Source: Acidimicrobiaceae bacterium (GTDB taxonomy: Bacteria; Actinomycetota; Acidimicrobiia; Acidimicrobiales; UBA8190). Taken from it: a DNA stretch of 9,585 nucleotides. The stretch is taken from the NCBI GenBank assembly GCA_003131945.1, contig PKWD01000408.1, positions 2,769 through 12,353 on the forward strand. The letters run 5' to 3'. Positions 1 through 4,899 of this stretch are shown here, in pieces. A model generated the notes under the pieces. That model worked only from the letters and a program-made list of their open reading frames with translations, did no database searches and was not told where the DNA came from. Each line of letters starts with the position of its first letter. The stretch's first letter is position 1. The position numbers and the translations under genes were made by a program.

Positions 1-277
1 ACTTCAGACGGATCAAAACGGAGCCGTGGCCGTCGTAGTGCGGTGTCGTGAAGAGAGCTCCTTCGCTCATCGCGATGAGGAGGGGCTTCTCGTCGACATC
101 GCAAAACACGACCAGGACCTCGGTGTCGAAGACTCCATAGCGTTCGTATTCGCGCTCTCCCCACATGCGGCAAAAGCTCTTCCCACGCACCTTGAGCGAG
201 GGAGTCCCGTAGGAGGTTGACTCGGTCACCTCCGGCAGGTGTCCGGCGAGCTTCTTGACGTCATCGAACGCGGTCAA
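1..277 (-). CDS. MmcQ/YjbR-family protein (3' end cut off by window edge)
   Basis: On the minus strand an open frame runs from a TTG at 277-275 down to base 2, giving the first 92 residues of a small protein. Visible landmarks are DDVKKLAGHLPEVTE near the N-terminus, then SYGTPSLKVRGKSFCRMW, and a C-terminal GHGSVLIRLK stretch. This order (DDV..LA..LPEV, SYGTP..KVRGK, then a V.IRL strand) is typical of the MmcQ/YjbR (DUF419) family, small double-wing proteins of about 110-120 residues with a proposed but poorly established DNA-binding role. About 20-30 residues should lie beyond the left edge. TTG 277 is the only start before an in-frame stop further upstream, and a GGGGTGGG run lies 3 nt before it, so the start is plausible but not firm. 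It is divergent from the GlxA-type regulator, with under 100 bp between starts, so the two may share a control region. The family call is confident; the cellular role is unknown. Confidence 0.8.
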   Translation of the reverse strand, partial: MTAFDDVKKLAGHLPEVTESTSYGTPSLKVRGKSFCRMWGEREYERYGVFDTEVLVVFCDVDEKPLLIAMSEGALFTTPHYDGHGSVLIRLK

Positions 278-325
278 AGTCCCACCCCGTCGCGTGGTCG
301 GCCCTCTGGGTCGATGGCCTAATTC

Positions 326-367
326 GTGGGTAACGTGTCATTGACGCTATCGGACCGGTGGGTCACG
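326..367. promoter_or_regulatory. Candidate operator: 10-bp direct repeat 32 bp apart
   Basis: GTGGGTAACG (326-335) and GTGGGTCACG (358-367) match at 9 of 10 bases and start 32 bp apart, about three helical turns, in the same orientation. They lie in the divergent region between the MmcQ/YjbR gene and the GlxA-type regulator, ending 9 bp before ATG 377. AraC-family regulators commonly bind direct repeats near their own promoters, so this is a candidate autoregulatory site. The repeat is seen directly; the function is inference, and a 10-mer in GC-rich DNA can recur by chance. Confidence 0.3.
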
Positions 368-376
368 CTGGCCTCG

Positions 377-1369
377 ATGAAACAACGCCGTGTCGTCATT
401 CTCGCCTACCCCGGTCTCCAGTCTCTGGACGCGGTCGGTCCGTTCGAGGTCTTCGCAGGCGCAACCCGTGCCGCCCAGTCGGTGGGCCGGCCCGGAGGCT
501 ATGAGGTGTCGCTCGCCTCGATCGACGGGCGTCCGGTCTGGGTCGAGAGCGGGGTGGGCCTGTGCACGGTGGCACTGCCCGATACGAGCGAGCGGATCGA
601 CACGCTGGTGCTTCCCGGTGGCGACCAGGCGCAATCGGCCCGCGGCGATGAAGAGCTTCTGTCGTGGATCAGGACGGTGGCTCCTCGGTGTCGAAGGGTG
701 GCCGCGGTGTGCACGGGCGCCTTTCTGGCCGCCGAGGCCGGACTGCTCGACGGGCGCCGGGTCACGACCCACTGGGCGCGCGCCGAGCAGCTGGCCGCCG
801 AGTTTCCGGCACTGGAGGTCGACGCCGATCCGATCTACATCCGTGACGGCAAGTTCTGGACCAGTGCCGGCGTCACGGCCGGCATCGACCTGGCCCTGGC
901 ACTGGTGCATGAGGACCTCGGCAGCGAGGTCGCCCAAACCGTGGCCCGCTGGCTCGTGATGTTTCTGCACCGACCGGGCGGGCAGACCCAATTCGCCTCA
1001 CCCGTGTGGGTGCCGCGGGCCGAGCGCTCCACCGTACGGGCTGTGCAGAGCCTGGTGGAGGCGGCGCCCGGTGGCGATCACCGGCTCCCCGCCCTGGCCG
1101 CCGTGGCGGCTATGAGCGTGCGGCACTTCGCCCGGGTCTTCACGGCCGAAGTGGGCGAGACCCCCGGGCGGTTCGTCGAGCGCGTGCGCCTGGAAGCGGC
1201 CCGGCGCCACCTCGAGACCACCAACGACACGCTCGATATCATCGCCGCCGGCTGCGGATTCGGCACGGCCGAGACGCTGCGACGGGTCTTCCAACGGCGA
1301 CTGAGTGTCGCCCCCGATTCCTACCGGCGTCGCTTCCGCGTCGTCGCCGACCAAAGGACACCGGCATGA
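377..1369 (+). CDS. GlxA-family transcriptional regulator (DJ-1/PfpI + AraC HTH)
   Basis: 330 residues from ATG 377. Residues 4-200 form a DJ-1/PfpI (class I glutamine amidotransferase-like) domain: VVILAYPGLQSLD at the start, LVLPGG near 78-82, the nucleophile-elbow motif VCTGAF with Cys112, TTHW at 130-133, and TSAGVTAGID near 162-171. Residues about 235-325 are an AraC-type double helix-turn-helix: MSVRHFARVFTAEVGETPG in the first half and IIAAGCGFGTAETLRRVF in the second. This is the GlxA/FtrA layout, where the N-domain probably senses a small ligand and the C-domain binds DNA. An in-frame GTG at 326 would add 17 residues but has no Shine-Dalgarno, and homologues normally begin just before the VVILAYPG strand, so ATG 377 is preferred. 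The stop overlaps the next gene by ATGA, so the two are co-transcribed and probably translationally coupled. The inducer cannot be read from sequence. Confidence 0.93.
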   Translation: MKQRRVVILAYPGLQSLDAVGPFEVFAGATRAAQSVGRPGGYEVSLASIDGRPVWVESGVGLCTVALPDTSERIDTLVLPGGDQAQSARGDEELLSWIRTVAPRCRRVAAVCTGAFLAAEAGLLDGRRVTTHWARAEQLAAEFPALEVDADPIYIRDGKFWTSAGVTAGIDLALALVHEDLGSEVAQTVARWLVMFLHRPGGQTQFASPVWVPRAERSTVRAVQSLVEAAPGGDHRLPALAAVAAMSVRHFARVFTAEVGETPGRFVERVRLEAARRHLETTNDTLDIIAAGCGFGTAETLRRVFQRRLSVAPDSYRRRFRVVADQRTPA

Positions 1370-2016
1370 CCGAGCGACTCCAGGTTGCCATTCCCCTATT
1401 CCCCAAGTTCACCGCTCTCGACTGCGTCGGTCCCTACGAGGTCCTGCAACGCATCCCCCATATCGATGTGATCTTCATCGGCCATCAGGGCGGCGAGGTC
1501 CGCAGTGAGAACGGCATGCTCGGCTTCACCGCCGACGCCACCTTCGAAGACATTCCCGAGCCTGCCGTTATCGTCTTCCCCGGTGGGGTGGGCACCCGGC
1601 CCTTGGAGCAAGACGAAAGGGTCCTCGAGTGGGTGCGCCATGCCCACGGCACCACCCTGTTCACCACATCGGTATGCACCGGGTCGCTCGTATTGGGTGC
1701 CGCCGGACTGCTCAAGGGCCTCACGGCCACGACGCACTGGTCCTGCTACACCGAGCTCGAAGTACACGGAGCCGTGGCCACCCATCAACGGGTGGTCGAA
1801 CACCTCGACCGGCGGATCATCACGGCCGCCGGTGTCTCGAGCGGTATCGACATGGCCCTGCGCCTGGTGGAGCTGCTGGTCGACCGCACAGCGGCCGAGG
1901 CGGCCCAGTTGATGATCGAGTACGACCCCCAGCCTCCCTTCGACACCGGTTCGCGCCTGAAAGCCGATGACACGATTGTCGCCCGGGTCATCGAATACGC
2001 CCAGCTCCGTCAATAG
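1366..2016 (+). CDS. DJ-1/PfpI family protein, isonitrile hydratase-like
   Basis: 216 residues, starting at ATG 1366 inside the regulator's stop (ATGA overlap). AAAGGA at 1353-1358, 7 nt upstream, is a good ribosome site and fixes this start. The protein is a single DJ-1/PfpI domain. It shows LFPKFTALDCVGPYEVL (Asp19), VFPGGVG near 70-76, TSVCTGSLVLGAAGLL with Cys104 and Thr105, ATTHW at 121-125, AAGVSSGID, and a C-terminal EYDPQPPFDTGS. This pattern closely follows the Pseudomonas isonitrile hydratase InhA as I remember it, whose active site uses Asp17, Cys101 and Thr102; InhA hydrates isonitriles to N-substituted formamides. The LEY.P.PPF.GS tail is also shared with that subgroup. No signal peptide is seen, so it should be cytosolic. 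The substrate here is inference: related DJ-1 proteins include proteases, glyoxalases/deglycases and uncharacterised hydratases. Pairing with a GlxA regulator suggests substrate-induced expression. Confidence 0.88.
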   Translation: MTERLQVAIPLFPKFTALDCVGPYEVLQRIPHIDVIFIGHQGGEVRSENGMLGFTADATFEDIPEPAVIVFPGGVGTRPLEQDERVLEWVRHAHGTTLFTTSVCTGSLVLGAAGLLKGLTATTHWSCYTELEVHGAVATHQRVVEHLDRRIITAAGVSSGIDMALRLVELLVDRTAAEAAQLMIEYDPQPPFDTGSRLKADDTIVARVIEYAQLRQ

Positions 2017-2064
2017 ACCGTTCGCCGGTGCCTCGCTCGACGCACGGCGTAGCCCGGCACTTGG

Positions 2065-2070
2065 AATACT
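2065..2070 (+). promoter_or_regulatory. Possible -10 element for the VOC gene (leaderless start)
   Basis: AATACT lies 7 nt before GTG 2078, the distance expected if transcription began at the first base of the start codon. The first base departs from TAnnnT, and no clear -35 was found. The GGGGGA run at 2071-2076 is too close to GTG 2078 to act as a normal ribosome site, which is the main argument for a leaderless message. Weak evidence only. Confidence 0.2.
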
Positions 2071-2077
2071 GGGGGAC

Positions 2078-2512
2078 GTGGTCCGGAGCGACGACGAGAC
2101 GACGGAGACCGAGACGGGGACGCAGCGAGATGCCTCCGGCGTGGCGTCCGGCCTGATCAGACCCGGCGGCATCTCGTATCTGCATATACCCGCCACTGAC
2201 GTTCGTCGGGCGGCGGACTTCTACGGGATTGTCTTCGGCTGGAATGTCAGTGGGCACGACACCGACAGGCCCCGCTTCGACGACGGGACCGGCCATGTGA
2301 GCGGTGCCTGGATGACGGATCAAGCGATCTCGCGTGAACCTGGATTGCTGCCGTACATCTATGTCGAACGCATCGAAGAGTCTGTCGAACAGATCAAGGC
2401 GCATGGCGGAGAGGTCGTCACCGGTCCCTGCCCCGAAGGGAACCTCCGGGGGGCGACGTGCCGGGACTCTGGGGGAAACCTGATCGGTCTCTGGCAACAG
2501 GCCCGGCGCTGA
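2078..2512 (+). CDS. VOC (glyoxalase/bleomycin-resistance fold) family protein
   Basis: 144 residues from GTG 2078. After an acidic, low-complexity leader (residues 1-29) comes one vicinal-oxygen-chelate module. ISYLHIPATDVRRAADFYG..FGW (about 32-55) is the classic first beta-alpha unit, with His36 as a possible metal ligand. YIYVERIEESVEQIKAHGGEV (about 93-113) is the second unit, followed by RDSGGNLIGLWQ at the end. The position usually holding the last metal-ligand Glu reads Leu-Ile-Gly-Leu here, so metal chemistry is doubtful. Cytosolic; substrate unknown. The family covers dioxygenases, glyoxalases and drug-binding proteins. GTG 2141 is an alternative start that would give a more typical 123-residue protein. 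It follows the DJ-1 gene after 61 bp on the same strand and may be read from that operon or from its own promoter. Confidence 0.82.
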   Translation: MVRSDDETTETETGTQRDASGVASGLIRPGGISYLHIPATDVRRAADFYGIVFGWNVSGHDTDRPRFDDGTGHVSGAWMTDQAISREPGLLPYIYVERIEESVEQIKAHGGEVVTGPCPEGNLRGATCRDSGGNLIGLWQQARR

Positions 2513-2517
2513 GCCGT

Positions 2518-3330
2518 CTACGCCGCTTGTTCCTGCTCGTCTTCGAAGAACCGCAGGATGTCGGCCGCCGCCTTCTGGATGCGTTCGCAGGAGGCCTTGA
2601 TGCTGACAATGGCCTGTTGACCGCCACCGGCCCAGGTGGCCACGTAGCCGAAGCTGTAGGCGCCCGTGTCTATGCCGATGGCCTGGCAGACGACGTAGGC
2701 GGTGGACTCGGCTTCCAACTCGGCGAGGGCCCGATCCTCGACTCGCTCGTGGAGCAGGGCGTGGGCCAGTTCGTGCGACAGGGTCTTGACCCTTTGCGCC
2801 GGCGAGTTCCGCGCTTCGACGCGGATGCGGCGCAAAGATGGCGAGCAGTCGCCATTCGTGGCATCGCCGAACCGGTGGTCCTCGACGCCGTAGCCGATGG
2901 ACCGGGCCATGGCCTGGAGCTGGTGGTAGAAGCATCCCGGATCGTCGCCCGACAGTTTGGTGCAGATACTGGGCGGGCCTTGGCCGTGGGTCTGGGCGAT
3001 GTCGAAGACCGGCACGTACTTGAAGCCGCGGATGACCCGTGTCTCCTCGCCGTCGCCCGGTTCGGTTCTCCTGCTCACCATGGGAGCGAGGATCCATATC
3101 GCCTTCTCACCTTTACCGACGCGGCGGTTGAGCCGACGCCAGGTGTGGAACCCGGCGACCTGGGTGGCCCGGCGGTTCTGGGAGGCGATGAGCACAACGT
3201 TGCCGTAGCTGTAGCGGTGGAAGCGGCTCTGTAAGACGAGGTGGTCCCGCCATGCGTCGGACGAGGTGAGGGCGGCGATCCCCTCCTCCATGTGGGCGAG
3301 GAGCTCCGGATGGGCGTTCTTGACGGTCAT
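2518..3330 (-). CDS. ArdC-like protein: ssDNA-binding N-domain plus HELAH metallopeptidase
   Basis: 270 residues from ATG 3330 down to TAG 2520-2518. Residues about 15-115 match the ArdC N-terminal domain pattern: FHRYSYGNVVLIASQ, ATQVAGFHTWRRLNRRVGKGEK, then IWILAPM and FKYVPVFDIAQT. This domain binds single-stranded DNA in plasmid antirestriction proteins. Residues about 165-215 form a zincin: SHELAH has zinc ligands His186 and His190 and catalytic Glu187, with a third ligand probably one of the glutamates in AELEAEST (204-208). The C-terminus is acidic and ends DEQEQAA. No signal peptide, so cytosolic. Relatives are annotated as ArdC or ImmA/IrrE-like peptidases. The start is set by where homologues begin; the frame stays open further upstream but that part is not family-like. 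It is convergent with the VOC gene, 5 bp between stops. No plasmid transfer genes are visible nearby. Confidence 0.87.
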   Translation of the reverse strand: MTVKNAHPELLAHMEEGIAALTSSDAWRDHLVLQSRFHRYSYGNVVLIASQNRRATQVAGFHTWRRLNRRVGKGEKAIWILAPMVSRRTEPGDGEETRVIRGFKYVPVFDIAQTHGQGPPSICTKLSGDDPGCFYHQLQAMARSIGYGVEDHRFGDATNGDCSPSLRRIRVEARNSPAQRVKTLSHELAHALLHERVEDRALAELEAESTAYVVCQAIGIDTGAYSFGYVATWAGGGQQAIVSIKASCERIQKAAADILRFFEDEQEQAA

Positions 3331-3514
3331 AGGTGCGTCCAGTGCATTTTCGGGCCTGCCGCTCGTGGGAGATGGCGCGGAAGGGTGACAACACAATGAG
3401 GGCCCCGAACGGGCGAGAGCGGCCGACACCGGCCGTAGATGCCAGCCGCAGAAAGGCAAAGGGATGGCGGGCGATCCCGATGGGCGGGACCGTAACCGGA
3501 ACCTGTGACGGCGT

Positions 3515-3530
3515 CCGACGACGGCGTCGG
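3515..3530. repeat. Short palindrome, 6-bp arms, 4-nt loop
   Basis: CCGACG (3515-3520) and CGTCGG (3525-3530) are perfect inverted arms around ACGG. It lies 40 bp beyond the end of the leftward glyoxalase-like gene. It could be part of a factor-independent stop without a T-run, or an operator; the arms are short enough to be chance in this base composition. Confidence 0.3.
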
Positions 3531-3536
3531 CCGGCC

Positions 3537-3552
3537 CGACGATTGATCGTCG
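3537..3552 (-). terminator. Possible terminator hairpin or operator palindrome, 7-bp arms
   Basis: CGACGAT (3537-3543) and ATCGTCG (3546-3552) form a perfect inverted repeat with a 2-nt spacer. Read leftward, it begins 17 nt after the TGA of the Glyoxalase_3-type gene, a common place for a transcript end. No T-tract follows, and a 2-nt loop would force the inner pairs open. The spacing also suits a dimeric repressor site for the ArdC-like gene further left. Function undecided. Confidence 0.3.
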
Positions 3553-3569
3553 CTGAGCTGGTCAGGACC

Positions 3570-4187
3570 TCATCCGACGAGGATCTCGCCTGACGGGGCA
3601 GAAAGCCGCAGAGTCCCGAGACCGGGTTCGCCCCCCACCCTCACGACCGCACCTGAAGGCACCCGCCCTCCCAGCCACCTCAGTGCCGTGCGCATGTCGG
3701 GTACCACCACGTCCAGTCGGGCGAACCCGGTTGCTCCGTTGGGGTGGACGACATGACGACCGCCAGGGTGCATGTCGGGGCTGTCCCAGACCATGAAGGC
3801 GCAGCGCCAGGGCTCGACCCAGGCCCTGTCCACCGCCACCGCCCGCCACCTGACGGCGGTCCCGTCAGGCAGAGTGCGCTGTCTTTGTTCGATGGGCTCT
3901 CCGACACGGTTGGCCGTGGCCTCGATGTCGCCGGGTTCGACGGACCACCGCGCCAGGCCGGGCCCGCGGGCCGACAATGCGGCCATGACCGGCCGACCCT
4001 GGACCGATGTCCGAGCCTCGTTCTCGTCCACGATGGCGAGCAGCTCCAGATACTGCCGCCCGAACGGCACGATCAGATTGGCCGTACCGCGCCCCGGGTG
4101 GCTGCCCCCCTCCACGACGGTGAGCCCCAGCGCCTCCATGCGCCGACGGGCCAACAGCAGGTCGGGGACGAGAACAATCGCCTGCAC
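3570..4187 (-). CDS. Glyoxalase-like domain protein (Glyoxalase_3 type)
   Basis: 205 residues from GTG 4187, fixed by a perfect GGAGGA 7 nt upstream. The order QAIVLVPDLLLARRRMEALG, then VVEGGSHPGRGTANLIVPFG and YLELLAIVDENEA, is typical of the Glyoxalase_3 (PF13468-like) group, about 180-220 residues with two unequal VOC half-modules. The second half begins near FARLDVVVPDMRTALRWLGG (155-174) and ends LRLSAPSGEILVG. The first strand of relatives usually carries a His (VDHVV-like); here it reads MQAIVLV, so that ligand is missing, while Glu48 in YLELL is kept. Cytosolic, substrate unknown. The frame stays open far upstream across non-coding sequence, so longer versions are artefacts. It may be read together with the ArdC-like gene, though 239 bp and two palindromes separate them. 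Confidence 0.83.
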   Translation of the reverse strand: MQAIVLVPDLLLARRRMEALGLTVVEGGSHPGRGTANLIVPFGRQYLELLAIVDENEARTSVQGRPVMAALSARGPGLARWSVEPGDIEATANRVGEPIEQRQRTLPDGTAVRWRAVAVDRAWVEPWRCAFMVWDSPDMHPGGRHVVHPNGATGFARLDVVVPDMRTALRWLGGRVPSGAVVRVGGEPGLGTLRLSAPSGEILVG

Positions 4188-4194
4188 CAGTCGG

Positions 4195-4200
4195 TCCTCC
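4195..4200 (-). promoter_or_regulatory. Shine-Dalgarno GGAGGA deciding the start at 4187
   Basis: Minus-strand GGAGGA with a 7-nt spacer to GTG 4187-4185. It is the best ribosome site among the alternative GTG codons in this frame, and it places the start directly before the first beta strand of the glyoxalase-like domain. Confidence 0.75.
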
Positions 4201-4273
4201 ACCGCCAGATTCTGGCCCCCCACGAGGACGGACCCGAGGTGCTGGCGAGTTGGCTCAGTGTTGGCCCTGTCGG

Positions 4274-4300
4274 GGTGAGGGTTGCTCTTCAACCCGCACC
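4274..4300. repeat. 27-nt imperfect hairpin GGTGaGGGTTG / CAACCCgCACC
   Basis: GGTG-A-GGGTTG (4274-4284) faces CAACCC-G-CACC (4290-4300) around a CTCTT loop: ten pairs with one A/G mismatch. It sits about 90 nt upstream of the leftward glyoxalase-like gene. It also lies immediately left of the point (stop at 4302-4304) where the rightward beta-helix remnant becomes open. It may be a terminator, a 5' leader structure, or a terminus left by an excised element. Confidence 0.35.
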
Positions 4301-4304
4301 TTGA

Positions 4305-4766
4305 TGTGGGGGAGTTCCTGGTCCGTCTTTTTACGTCACTGCCACCCGGAACTCCGCCCGCGACGACGACAACAGGTTCTACTTCGGGGTCGGTTCGGTG
4401 GGTGTCACGGCCAACGCCAACACTGTGCGGAACAACATCGTGTCCTCGTCCCTGAACGACGGCTTCCTGGCCGATACCTCTTCGGGCGGCAACACGATCC
4501 TGCACAACAGCAGCCAACTGAACGGGAACCTCGACGCCCAGGACCTGTCGACGGGAGCCGGCACCGCCGGTACCGACAACAGCTGGGAAGCCGACAACTG
4601 CACGACCAGTAGCCCGAGCGGTCTCTGCCACACTGCGGCCACCACCCGGATTGCTGCTGAGCATTCCAAGGTCACCGTCACTCGCGGCACGCCTCGCAGG
4701 GGGCGGGACAATCGGCATGGACCATGGCGCGCAAGTCACCTCGACGCTGAAGAAGAACACCTGTAG
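4305..4766 (+). pseudogene. 3' remnant of a secreted right-handed beta-helix repeat protein
   Basis: The frame opens after a stop at 4302-4304. From about 4329 it reads FYVTATRNSARDDDNRFYFG, then rung-like repeats rich in Asn, Gly and Thr (NTVRNNIVSSSLNDGF, GGNTILHNSSQLNGN), then DNSWEADNCTTSSPSGLC ending at 4628. Asn-rich rungs followed by a W-x-x-D/N-x-C...GLC tail are what I expect at the C-terminus of actinobacterial parallel beta-helix (NosD/pectate-lyase-like) surface or secreted proteins. Relatives usually stop at or near the final Cys; here the frame continues through about 45 unrelated residues to TAG 4764-4766. There is no room for an N-terminus or signal peptide, because the opposite-strand gene starts at 4187. 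GTG 4398 could start a 122-residue product but has no convincing ribosome site. I read this as a decayed remnant; a short expressed fragment is less likely. Confidence 0.5.
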
Positions 4767-4799
4767 ACGTGCGGCGGCTTGAACGCTCCGCATCATCTT

Positions 4800-4833
4800 C
4801 GATGGGGCCAGACCTTCGGGTCTGGCCCCATCG
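4800..4833 (+). terminator. Perfect 15-bp hairpin with UUCG tetraloop
   Basis: The arm 4800-4814 (GATGGGGCCAGACC plus the leading C) is exactly complementary to 4819-4833 around TTCG, an unusually stable tetraloop closed by a C-G pair. Downstream on the plus strand is only a weak T-rich patch (GTCGTTCT), and nothing T-rich lies beyond it on the other strand. It lies 33 nt after TAG 4766 of the beta-helix remnant and 17 nt after another plus-strand stop (4780-4782). It most likely ended the former rightward gene and now insulates the GH92 gene from upstream reading. Confidence 0.75.
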
Positions 4834-4868
4834 TCGTTCTGGGCCGAACCCGGCGCCCTCGCATTTGC

Positions 4869-4874
4869 TACCTT
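4869..4874 (+). promoter_or_regulatory. Possible extended -10 (TGcTACCTT) for the GH92 gene
   Basis: TACCTT preceded by TG one base earlier fits an extended -10 (TGnTAnnnT). Transcription would begin near 4882, leaving a leader of about 18 nt that contains the GGGGAGAGG ribosome site at 4885-4893. No good -35 was found 16-18 bp upstream, so this is a weak candidate. Confidence 0.25.
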
Positions 4875-4899
4875 CGGTCGCCGTGGGGAGAGGCAGCGG

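Larger units (their letters stand above)
3331..3569. other. 239-bp gap between the two leftward genes
   Basis: This stretch lies upstream of the ArdC-like start and downstream of the Glyoxalase_3-type stop, both on the minus strand. A plus-strand open frame (3333-3593) is Arg-rich, has no family features and runs antisense into the glyoxalase 3' end, so I do not call it. The left half should carry the ArdC promoter, but no convincing -35/-10 pair was found. The right half contains two short palindromes, listed separately. Confidence 0.5.

Noticed and set aside
341..369. TTGACG (341-346) as a -35 box for the GlxA-type regulator
   Set aside because: The -35-like hexamer is good, but the sequence 17-18 bp downstream (around 364-369, CACGCT) has no -10 character.
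1006..1365. Plus-strand frame joining upstream sequence to the stand-alone DJ-1 protein
   Set aside because: It is an out-of-frame reading of the regulator's 3' half (Arg/Gly/Pro-rich). AAAGGA and ATG 1366 define the real start.
1396..2196. 266-codon minus-strand open frame opposite the DJ-1 gene
   Set aside because: Low-complexity shadow frame of an evident coding sequence, and no ribosome site or family motifs.
3331..3459. In-frame extension of the ArdC-like gene to an upstream ATG at 3459
   Set aside because: The added residues are Pro/Ser-rich and unlike ArdC N-termini, while ATG 3330 sits where the family normally begins.
3333..3593. 86-codon plus-strand open frame between ArdC-like and glyoxalase-like genes
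   Set aside because: Arg-rich, no recognisable motif, overlaps the 5' flank of one gene and the 3' end of another antisense, and has no convincing ribosome site.
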